DNA of 6,529 bases, taken from positions 1 to 6,529 of the forward strand of contig DSBB01000070.1 in assembly GCA_011046175.1 (NCBI GenBank), written 5' to 3'. Shown here piece after piece: positions 1 through 5,184 of the stretch (positions are counted from its first letter, which is position 1; each line of letters opens with the position of its first letter). Below the pieces are notes generated by a model. It was not told where the DNA came from and searched no databases. It was given only the letters and a program-made list of their open reading frames with translations. Made by a program: the position numbers and the translations under genes. The DNA comes from Candidatus Hydrogenedentota bacterium (GTDB lineage: Bacteria; Hydrogenedentota; Hydrogenedentia; Hydrogenedentales; CAITNO01).

Positions 1-38
1 ACAATTTTTTGTCCGTTTGACCTATAGACCACGACCAC

Positions 39-123
39 CGTCATTCCCGTGAAAACGGGAATCCATCTGGCGTTAACAGTTCTTCTTGTATCTTCTGGAT
101 TCCCGCTTTCGCGGGAATGACGG
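39..123. repeat. Inverted pair of ATTCCCG...CGGGAAT intergenic repeats
   Basis: Two copies of a palindromic repeat lie in opposite orientation about 31 bp apart. Copy 1 (39-65) contains ATTCCCG, a 6-nt spacer and CGGGAAT. Copy 2 (97-123, read on the minus strand) contains ATTCCCGC, four bases and GCGGGAAT. Each copy can fold alone (7-bp and 8-bp stems). Because the copies are inverted, the whole block can also fold as one long hairpin, pairing CCGTCATTCCCG with CGGGAATGACGG. This core resembles the repeat found in many unrelated bacterial genomes whose spurious translation reads IPAKAGIQ, and the dRS3-type repeats of Neisseria. That family link is from memory. No transposase is nearby. Its function is unknown; it may be a non-autonomous element or a transcript-end structure. 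Confidence 0.8.
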
Positions 124-155
124 GACACGTCACGTCAGTGTGTATTACTTGGGTT

Positions 156-170
156 GCGGGCGATGCCCGC
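156..170. other. Short perfect hairpin between terminator and repeat pair
   Basis: GCGGGC and GCCCGC flank a GAT loop, giving a perfect 6-bp stem. No T-run follows on either strand, so it is not a good intrinsic terminator by itself. It lies 9 bp beyond the likely terminator of the exported-protein gene. I see nothing else in positions 1-180 besides this and the repeat pair; no gene starts there. Confidence 0.5.
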
Positions 171-179
171 TTACCATAC

Positions 180-214
180 AAAAGAGTGGACGCGCATCCA
201 TCACGCGTCCACTC
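180..214 (-). terminator. Rho-independent terminator of the exported-protein gene
   Basis: GAGTGGACGCG (184-194) and CGCGTCCACTC (204-214) form a perfect 11-bp stem with a 9-nt loop. On the minus strand the stem is followed directly by TTTTGT. The stem begins 41 nt after the TAA of the exported-protein gene at 256-258. On the plus strand no T-run follows, so the signal is directional. It closes the minus-strand unit that starts at the promoter near 1857-1885. Confidence 0.85.
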
Positions 215-255
215 CTGATTCTGCATACTAAAATTTAATTGATGGCGCAACCGTA

Positions 256-1686
256 TTATTTGCGGCGACGGATGCCGATGGCGCCTGCCAGCGCGCACGC
301 GCCCGCCAGCAATGTCAGGCCAACCGCGCTGCCCACGGGCATTCCGGGGTCTTCCGTCACAACAAGCGTCGTCGAGGCGATAATGGCGCCTTCAACGGCC
401 TTGCCCGTGTCAATGTCCACACCAACGCCGTACTTGCCGGAATCTTCAATGGTCACTGCGCCAAGCGGCAGGGTCGCACCCGTGGCGTCGGGGATCGCCA
501 TCCAACCGTAAACATCGCACCAGCGATCGCACGTCTGCTCGCCTTCTTCGCCGATCCACTTGCCGCACTCCTGGCCCACGACATCCCATATATACCACTG
601 GTACGCCGCCGCAGATGCGCCGCTCGCCAAATCAGACACATTGACGGCCAGGGTGACATCATCATCAACATAAGCGCTGCCGCCGCCCTGGACGGTCACT
701 TTCGCGGGAGGACGCGAAGCGGGGTCCAGCGCCGCCGCGCCAAATTCCTGGTGCGTCATGGCCGGATTCACCTGAATCAACCAATCATAGAGTTCCCGGT
801 TGGTGAAGCCGTTGGCCGAAGCGTCGCCGTCCGCGCTCAAAGCGGGCACGGTTTGCCATGTAATAACCGGTGGCTGTATTCCAAGGTCGGCAAGCAGACC
901 CACCAATTCATCCAACGCCGCAAGGGTAGGATCATCACCCATGGTCGCCGCCGCGCAAATAATACCGCCCAACGCCGGCAAGGCCCACGGCGCCGCTGCG
1001 TAGAGTATCGCACGGATATCTACTGGGTCTTGCAGACCGACATCCACTGCTCGCAACGCATCACACAGCGGCGGCACCAAAGCGTCCATGTTGCTCTGCA
1101 ACGCCGCCGTGGCCTGCGCATTCATGGGGCTGGCGGGATCGTTCAACACTTCCGCCAAAACAGCCAGCTCGAAACGATCAGGTATACCGTTCGAGGTCAC
1201 GGGTATCTCGAGGCAATCATCAACCGGCCCGTTAATATCCATATTCTGGCACTGAATAATATACCCAAACTGCTCAATCTCCGCCGCAAAACCTGCAACC
1301 GGGTCCAATCCACAGTACAGTTGGTCCATCCAACCACAAAAATCATAGGTACCCGCCGCAGGCAGGTCAATCGTAAAAGGCTCAACCTCTGCAATTACCA
1401 TATCGGGGTGCAAATAATACAAGAGGTCCCACGACGGCATGCCGGCAAATGATACCAGTGGCCAAATCACATCACACGGCAACTCGCTCTCCCCTTCAAG
1501 ACACTCACTGCCCGGATCGGGCGGCATCGGGGTATGCATACAAATATTCGGGTCCGGTGTGCCTGGATCACATATTCCCGAACACGCCGAACTATCCGGT
1601 ATCGGATCGTGCGCGACTGCCGGCAAAGCCACCAAGGCAAGCAGCCCAAAGCTCATCATCATCACAATTACACTTGACTTTTTCAT
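256..1686 (-). CDS. Exported Ig-like surface protein with C-terminal sorting-like tail
   Basis: A 476-aa protein I do not recognise by name. Residues 1-25 are a Sec signal peptide (MKK, hydrophobic core, LPAVA before the likely cut ahead of H26). Residues 26-330 hold ten of the fourteen exported cysteines (C35, C39, C49, C62, C71, C117, C125, C146, C158, C208, C244 are visible up to 244) and two segments like Ca-binding or dockerin-type loops: NGIPDRFE (166-173) and DGDASANGFTNRE (286-298). Residues about 328-445 look like an Ig-like domain, with the core Trp in AYQWY (361-365) and the late DSGKYGV (415-421); a Cys-bearing insert with C374, C386 and C390 interrupts it. The tail is a short MPV, a hydrophobic span (452-472) and terminal RRRK, the layout of CTERM-type sorting signals or a simple membrane anchor. 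The ATG is preceded by AGGAGG 11 nt upstream. The gene has its own promoter and terminator. Role inferred only: cell-surface or extracellular protein, perhaps adhesive; no enzyme motif is seen. Confidence 0.85.
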   Translation of the reverse strand: MKKSSVIVMMMSFGLLALVALPAVAHDPIPDSSACSGICDPGTPDPNICMHTPMPPDPGSECLEGESELPCDVIWPLVSFAGMPSWDLLYYLHPDMVIAEVEPFTIDLPAAGTYDFCGWMDQLYCGLDPVAGFAAEIEQFGYIIQCQNMDINGPVDDCLEIPVTSNGIPDRFELAVLAEVLNDPASPMNAQATAALQSNMDALVPPLCDALRAVDVGLQDPVDIRAILYAAAPWALPALGGIICAAATMGDDPTLAALDELVGLLADLGIQPPVITWQTVPALSADGDASANGFTNRELYDWLIQVNPAMTHQEFGAAALDPASRPPAKVTVQGGGSAYVDDDVTLAVNVSDLASGASAAAYQWYIWDVVGQECGKWIGEEGEQTCDRWCDVYGWMAIPDATGATLPLGAVTIEDSGKYGVGVDIDTGKAVEGAIIASTTLVVTEDPGMPVGSAVGLTLLAGACALAGAIGIRRRK

Positions 1687-1850
1687 GATCGTTACGTCCT
1701 CCTGGTTGTTCTAAAATTCCAGACTCGAAAAGTTAAAAACCCAACACATACCTGACTAAGACGAATGCCCGCATTCACAACACGCTTCGCGCGCCTGTGC
1801 TCACGGCACTCTCACACCATATAAAACCTTCAACTTTCGACAATGCTTCT
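1687..1850 (-). promoter_or_regulatory. Long untranslated leader of the exported-protein gene
   Basis: If transcription starts about 7 nt beyond the TATCAT box, the leader is roughly 165 nt, long for a simple 5' UTR. It contains a 6-bp hairpin (GAATGC 1763-1768 with GCATTC 1771-1776), a weaker GTGC/GCAC pair, and a T5 run farther downstream before the ribosome binding site AGGAGG. I could not match it to a riboswitch class I know, and the T-run is not directly preceded by a stem, so an attenuator is not shown. No ORF with a convincing start lies inside. Confidence 0.4.
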
Positions 1851-1856
1851 GTACTA

Positions 1857-1885
1857 ATGATACACAATATCTTCCGTAATGTCAA
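1857..1885 (-). promoter_or_regulatory. Near-consensus sigma70-type promoter
   Basis: On the minus strand TTGACA (1880-1885) and TATCAT (1857-1862) are separated by exactly 17 bp. The -35 is a perfect match and the -10 has one mismatch to TATAAT. An A/T-rich stretch with a run of seven A lies just upstream, like an UP element. It points at the exported-protein gene and predicts a start near position 1850. Confidence 0.85.
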
Positions 1886-2151
1886 GCCTTTTTTTATTTA
1901 TTTCTTGAGCAAATCCACATAACCAACTGTTCAGCGTCCGCTATCACGCCCAATTCTCTGAATGAAGTATACCATGCGCGCCCGCAAAAAATGCAAATTT
2001 TTTTGCTTGTTTTTTGTATATCCTTTTTGATGAATATGTTATGAGCGAATGCCGGGTCTAAAACTTCACGGAAAGTTCGGGCGGCGCCGGATTGGGCGTG
2101 ATACGGCGGCGCGCAGCGAAAATCCCGTGATATATTCGGCGCGACATCATT
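1886..2151. other. Gene-free spacer between argH and the exported-protein promoter
   Basis: No supported gene on either strand. The part next to argH (about 2040-2151) is GC-rich and includes only a weak AACTT/AAGTT stem followed by TTTTAG (about 2059-2078), a poor candidate for an argH terminator. The middle part (about 1986-2035) is strongly A/T-rich with runs of A and T and can form GCAAA/TTTGC stems. The rest carries a possible second promoter. Minus-strand transcription from argH may therefore end here inefficiently or by Rho. Confidence 0.5.
1966..1996 (-). promoter_or_regulatory. Possible second promoter upstream of the exported-protein gene
   Basis: TATACT (1966-1971) is a strong -10-like box on the minus strand. 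The best -35-like box is TTGCAT (1991-1996), 19 bp away, longer than the usual 16-18. It would give a leader of about 270 nt. The better-spaced promoter at 1857-1885 is more likely the main one. Confidence 0.35.
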
Positions 2152-3537
2152 TCATGGGCGCTTGGCCCGCAACATGTCCCGCGCGGCCAGAAGCGCCTGC
2201 CGCACACTTTCAGGCGCCGTGCCACCCGGCTGGTTGCGCCGCGACAGAATCGTTGCCGTGGCCAGCGCGTCAAACACGTCCTCATCAATGTCGGCGCAGA
2301 ATTTTTTCAGCGTGTCAATGGAAAGATTTTCCAATGTGGTCCGCCGCGCGATGCAATGACGCACAATCTCGCCCACAATGTGGTGCGCTTCGCGGAACGC
2401 CATGCCTTTCGCCGCGAGATAATCCGCCAGATCGGTTGCCGCCATGAACCCCTGCGAAAGCGCTTCTTCCATGCGCGCGGCATTCACCCGTATCCCGGGC
2501 AACATCTCGGCAAACACGGCCAGACACAACTGCGTCGTATCCGACGCATGAAACACAGGCTCCTTGTCTTCCTGCAAGTCGCGATTATACGTCAAAGGCA
2601 GCCCCTTCATCAGGCTCAACAACGCGGCGAGATCGGCAAAGACACGCCCCGCCTTCCCGCGCGTCAGCTCGGCGGCGTCCGGATTCTTCTTCTGCGGCAT
2701 GATGCTCGAACCCGTGCTGAATGCGTCGCCTATTTCGATGAAACCAAAGGCCGGGCTGTTCCACAGGATCAGTTCCTCGCTCCAGCGCGACAGATGCATC
2801 ATGACCATGGCGCACGCGGCGCAAAATTCGATGAGATAATCCCGGTCCGACACGGCGTCCATGCTGTTCGCCGACAGCGCTTCGAACCCGAGTTCGCGCG
2901 CCACCTGATCGCGGTTGATGGGATGGGGCGTGCCCGCCAGCGCCGCCGAACCCAACGGCATGACGTTGACGCGTTTGCGCAGTTCGGCGAACCGTTCCCG
3001 ATCACGCTTAAACATCTCGAAATACGCCAGCAGGTGATGGGCGAGCAAGACAGGCTGCGCCGGTTGCAGGTGGGTGTACCCGGGCAACGCCGCCGATTCA
3101 TGCGCCTCGGCAAAATCCACTATTGCGGTTTGCAGCCCCTCGAGCAATTCCCCCAGGGCGTCCACCTGATCCCGCGTCCACAGACGCATATCCGTGGCAA
3201 TCTGGTCGTTGCGGCTGCGCGCGGTGTGCAGTTTCTTTCCCGTGTCGCCGACGCGCGCAACAAGCATGGCCTCGATATTGCCATGCACATCTTCCAACGC
3301 CGGCGACCAAGCCGCATTCCCCGCGTCAACCTCGCGCAGGATCGCTTCCAGGCCGCCGATGATGTCGCCCGATTCCGCGGCGCTGATGACGCCGCAGTCG
3401 CCCAACATGCGCGCATGGGCGATACTGGCGCGTATATCCCATGGCGCAAGCCTGGCGTCAAAACCGACCGACGCGCCCAACGCTTCCATCAGCGCATGCG
3501 GCGGCGTCTCGAATCTTCCACCCCAAAGTTTGTTCAT
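2152..3537 (-). CDS. argH: Argininosuccinate lyase
   Basis: Cytosolic enzyme of the last arginine-biosynthesis step: it splits argininosuccinate into arginine and fumarate. The protein is 461 aa, the usual family length, and starts MNKLWGGRF as typical ArgH does. Visible family blocks are HTARSRNDQ (104-112), GYTHLQPAQP (153-162) with the conserved catalytic-region His, the fumarate-lyase signature GSSIMPQKKNPD (276-287) with the catalytic Ser loop, TYNRDLQEDKEP (316-327), and the C-terminal RRNQPGGTAPESV (433-445). The ATG has GGAG about 9 nt upstream, and an in-frame extension is not available. No active-site block is missing. It follows the 55-codon ORF by 82 bp and may be co-transcribed with rplKA. 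No other arginine gene is in the window, so it is separated from argG/argF here. No ARG box or leader peptide was recognised. Confidence 0.98.
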   Translation of the reverse strand: MNKLWGGRFETPPHALMEALGASVGFDARLAPWDIRASIAHARMLGDCGVISAAESGDIIGGLEAILREVDAGNAAWSPALEDVHGNIEAMLVARVGDTGKKLHTARSRNDQIATDMRLWTRDQVDALGELLEGLQTAIVDFAEAHESAALPGYTHLQPAQPVLLAHHLLAYFEMFKRDRERFAELRKRVNVMPLGSAALAGTPHPINRDQVARELGFEALSANSMDAVSDRDYLIEFCAACAMVMMHLSRWSEELILWNSPAFGFIEIGDAFSTGSSIMPQKKNPDAAELTRGKAGRVFADLAALLSLMKGLPLTYNRDLQEDKEPVFHASDTTQLCLAVFAEMLPGIRVNAARMEEALSQGFMAATDLADYLAAKGMAFREAHHIVGEIVRHCIARRTTLENLSIDTLKKFCADIDEDVFDALATATILSRRNQPGGTAPESVRQALLAARDMLRAKRP

Positions 3538-3552
3538 GATTGTTCACTCCAT

Positions 3553-3566
3553 GCGTCGTGCGACGC
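3553..3566 (-). other. Hairpin in the argH leader
   Basis: GCGTCG (3553-3558) and CGACGC (3561-3566) form a self-complementary stem, in practice 5 bp with a 4-nt loop, ending 6 nt upstream of the GGAG ribosome binding site of argH. No T-run follows. It could affect argH translation or be incidental. Confidence 0.4.
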
Positions 3567-3582
3567 GCGTATTGCATAAGCG

Positions 3583-3609
3583 TTATGGACGGTATGGACA
3601 CTATGGACA
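3583..3609. repeat. Three tandem 9-bp repeats (TATGGAC core)
   Basis: The units TTATGGACG, GTATGGACA and CTATGGACA lie head to tail. On the transcribed minus strand they read TGTCCATAG, TGTCCATAC and CGTCCATAA. Seven of nine positions are fixed and the outer positions vary. They sit in the 82-bp gap between the small ORF and argH, directly after the hairpin at the small-ORF stop. No ORF crosses them. They could be a regulator-binding array, a spacer microrepeat, or an element found in many intergenic regions of this genome; the window cannot decide. Confidence 0.75.
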
Positions 3610-3621
3610 AGCGCGGCGCTT
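3609..3621 (-). other. Hairpin overlapping the small-ORF stop codon
   Basis: On the minus strand AAGCG, CCG loop, CGCTT: a 5-bp stem whose first bases are part of the TAA stop (3620-3622). The 9-bp repeats follow instead of a T-run, so it is not a standard terminator. It is one of five post-stop hairpins in this gene block. Confidence 0.5.
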
Positions 3622-3787
3622 ATTCTTTTTTCTTCGACATGGATTTTTCTATCAGGTCGTCCAATTCCCTGCGGATGGCGGCCAGTATTTCCTTGCGATG
3701 CGCCTCCGATATTTTGTAATGCTGCGCCGTCTCAAGCAATTCCATGGTGCGCTTGCTCACCTGATACGCAAAATCCTGTACCTTCAT
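3620..3787 (-). CDS. Hypothetical 55-aa charged helical protein
   Basis: I do not recognise this protein. The start chosen is the ATG at 3785-3787 because AAAGGA lies 7 nt upstream; the open frame continues to an ATG at 4027, but that would run through the intergenic space and into rplA in another frame. The 55 residues begin MKVQDFAYQV, are rich in Glu, Lys and Arg, have no Cys or Trp, and look like one or two amphipathic helices (about 4-24 and 28-50) with a lysine-rich tail SKKKE. There is no signal peptide or membrane segment. It lies between rplA and argH, 143 bp after rplA, where rplJ usually stands. It is not L10 or L7/L12, which are far longer and of different composition. Good ribosome binding site and sensible composition support a real gene; a role in translation is only guilt by association. 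Confidence 0.65.
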   Translation of the reverse strand: MKVQDFAYQVSKRTMELLETAQHYKISEAHRKEILAAIRRELDDLIEKSMSKKKE

Positions 3788-3915
3788 GGCAAAATCCTTT
3801 ATCCGTTGTTGACCTGTACCGCAACGTCCCCAGTATGATAAAGGAAACGGGTCATCAACCGGTATCCCGGCAAACGACCCGCAATAGATTGTTCTGTCAT
3901 CCGTGCATGGAACAC

Positions 3916-3929
3916 GGCGCAACGGCGCC
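3916..3929 (-). other. Post-stop GC hairpin after rplA
   Basis: GGCGC (3916-3920) and GCGCC (3925-3929) form a 5-bp all-GC stem with a 4-nt loop, one base after the rplA TAA (3931-3933). No T-run follows. It shares the 10-mer CGGCGCAACG (3915-3924) with the hairpin after rplK (4715-4724). Beyond it, positions 3788-3914 hold the leader of the small ORF with only weak promoter-like boxes. Confidence 0.6.
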
Positions 3930-3930
3930 C

Positions 3931-4638
3931 TTAACGATATTGCGCCATGAGCGCCGCGGCGTCCAGCTTCAGACCCGGCCCCATGGTGCTGCTTATGGCG
4001 CAGGACTTGAGATAAGTGCCCTTGCACGCGGCCGGACGCGCTTTCACAATGGTCTCTATGACCCGTTCGGCATTTTCCTTAATCTGTTCCGCGGTAAACG
4101 ACACCTTTCCCACGGGCACGTGAATATTCGCGTTTTTGTCCACGCGGAACTCGATCTTGCCGGCCTTGATTTCCGCCACAGCCTGTCCCACATCGTTAGT
4201 GACGGTTCCCGCCTTCGGGCTGGGCATCAGGCCGCGCGGGCCAAGCACCTTGCCCAGTTTGCCGACTACGCGCATCATGGCGGGCGTCGCCACGGCGGCG
4301 TCGAAATCCGTCCAGCCGCCCTGTATCTTGTTGGCCAGTTCCTCGCCCCCAACTTCTTCCGCGCCGGCGTCTGTGGCCGCCTTAATCTGCTCCTCCTGAT
4401 CGCAAAAAACCACAACGCGCATGCTCTTGCCCGTGCCGTGCGGCAGCGATACGGAGCCGCGCACCATTTGGTCCGCATGGCGCGGGTCAACACCCAGCAG
4501 GAACGCGAGTTCGACCGTTTCGTCAAACTTCGCCGTGGCGCACTCCTTTATCAGATTCGCGCACTCCTCAACGGTGTAATAACGGTTGTGATCAACCTTC
4601 TCGCGGACCGCGTTCACTCTCTTGCTGTGTTTTGGCAT
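3931..4638 (-). CDS. rplA: 50S ribosomal protein L1
   Basis: Primary rRNA-binding protein of the mobile L1 stalk near the ribosomal E site, where it helps release deacylated tRNA; in many bacteria it also represses its own mRNA. The length, 235 aa, is normal. It starts MPKHSKR, has the family GGWTDFDAAVATPAMM segment (107-122) and the L1 signature KLGKVLGPRGLMPSPKAGTV (127-146) in domain II; domain I is formed by the N-terminal part and by about 160-230, including IEFRVDKNANIHVPVGK and the closing TMGPGLKLD. The ATG is preceded by GGGAGG at 7 nt. It lies 95 bp after rplK, an unusually long gap for this pair, which holds a terminator-like hairpin and a two-level stem. rplJ does not follow. Confidence 0.98.
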   Translation of the reverse strand: MPKHSKRVNAVREKVDHNRYYTVEECANLIKECATAKFDETVELAFLLGVDPRHADQMVRGSVSLPHGTGKSMRVVVFCDQEEQIKAATDAGAEEVGGEELANKIQGGWTDFDAAVATPAMMRVVGKLGKVLGPRGLMPSPKAGTVTNDVGQAVAEIKAGKIEFRVDKNANIHVPVGKVSFTAEQIKENAERVIETIVKARPAACKGTYLKSCAISSTMGPGLKLDAAALMAQYR

Positions 4639-4641
4639 TGT

Positions 4642-4683
4642 CGTTCCTCCCGTGGTGCAAACGGAACAGACGTTCCTCCCACG
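4642..4683 (-). promoter_or_regulatory. Two-level stem with duplicated Shine-Dalgarno upstream of rplA
   Basis: On the minus strand CGTGG (4683-4679) can pair with CCACG (4655-4651), and inside it GGAAC (4676-4672) with GTTCC (4667-4663). The internal loop is asymmetric, 2 nt against 7 nt. The 10-mer GGGAGGAACG occurs twice: once inside this structure (4680-4671) and once as the real rplA ribosome binding site (4651-4642), which begins at the last base of the stem. A two-helix element with an asymmetric loop is the general architecture of known L1 mRNA targets, so this is a candidate autoregulatory site. That link is inference. Confidence 0.5.
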
Positions 4684-4709
4684 TTATGTTGTTTACGGTT
4701 GCTGTATTC

Positions 4710-4730
4710 AAAAACGGCGCAACGCCGCTT
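4710..4730 (-). terminator. Terminator-like hairpin between rplK and rplA
   Basis: Three bases after the rplK stop the minus strand reads AAGCGGCG, TTG loop, CGCCGTTTTT. The stem has five G-C pairs, one G-U and two A-U pairs, and ends in a T5 run. It has the form of a short intrinsic terminator or attenuator inside the rplK-rplA pair. Because the T-run also supplies the lower pairs and is short, partial read-through is expected if it works at all. Confidence 0.5.
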
Positions 4731-4733
4731 TGC

Positions 4734-5168
4734 TTATCCTTCCACCAACAGTCCCATGCTCCGCGCCGTGCCGCGGACCATGCTTTTGGCCGTTTCGAGC
4801 GACGCGGCGTTCAGGTCTTCCATTTTTAACGACGCGATCTCCTCTATCTGCGCTTCCGTAACTGATCCAACCTTCGTCTTGTTGGGTTCGCTGGAAGCCT
4901 TCGCCAGCTTCGCCGAGCGTTTCAGCAGTACGGCCGCAGGCGGCGTCTTCGTGATAAAGCTGAAACTGCGGTCATCAAAAATCGTAATGACCACCGGGAT
5001 GACCAACCCCTGCTGTTCGCGGGTGCGCTCGTTGAACTGATTGCAAAAGTCCATGATGTTCACGCCGTGCTGACCCAGCGCCGGGCCCACGGGCGGCGCC
5101 GGATTGGCCTGTCCCGCGTTTACCTGTAATTTCACCTGCGCTTTGATTTTCTTTTTCTTGGGGGGCAT
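4734..5168 (-). CDS. rplK: 50S ribosomal protein L11
   Basis: Binds the GTPase-centre region of 23S rRNA (helices 43-44) and takes part in factor-dependent GTP hydrolysis and the stringent response. The protein is 144 aa, about the usual 141-145. The start is MPPKKKKIK at 5168, not the longer open frame to 5246, because that extension would overlap nusG and GGAG stands 11 nt upstream of this ATG. Clear family blocks are the proline-rich ANPAPPVGPALGQHGVNIMD (21-40), PVVITIFDDRSFSF (58-71), KTPPAAVLLK (74-83) and the end ARSMGLLVEG (135-144). Odd features: the usual MAKK start is MPPK, and the Lys of the FCK segment, methylated by PrmA in E. coli, is Asn43 here. It lies 16 bp after nusG. Confidence 0.98.
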   Translation of the reverse strand: MPPKKKKIKAQVKLQVNAGQANPAPPVGPALGQHGVNIMDFCNQFNERTREQQGLVIPVVITIFDDRSFSFITKTPPAAVLLKRSAKLAKASSEPNKTKVGSVTEAQIEEIASLKMEDLNAASLETAKSMVRGTARSMGLLVEG

Positions 5169-5184
5169 GTAACCGTCACTCCAT

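Noticed and set aside
41..298. 85-codon minus-strand frame containing IPAKAGIQ
   Set aside because: The translation comes from the intergenic repeat and terminator; IPAKAGIQ is a known artefact of this repeat, not a gene.
751..1452. 233-codon plus-strand frame opposite the exported-protein gene
   Set aside because: Shadow frame with low-complexity Arg/His/Gln composition; the minus-strand gene has signal peptide, ribosome binding site, promoter and terminator.
2356..3579. Long plus-strand open frame (407 codons) opposite argH
   Set aside because: It is the antisense shadow of argH; its product is rich in Arg, His and Gln without any recognisable domain, while argH is complete and conserved.
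3788..3930. Promoter for the small ORF (TTGATG with CATACT)
   Set aside because: The spacing is 15 bp and neither box is strong; read-through from rplA explains expression equally well.
3788..4027. Longer version of the small ORF starting at 4027
   Set aside because: It would overlap the rplA coding region in another frame and lacks a ribosome binding site, whereas the ATG at 3785-3787 has AAAGGA at proper distance.
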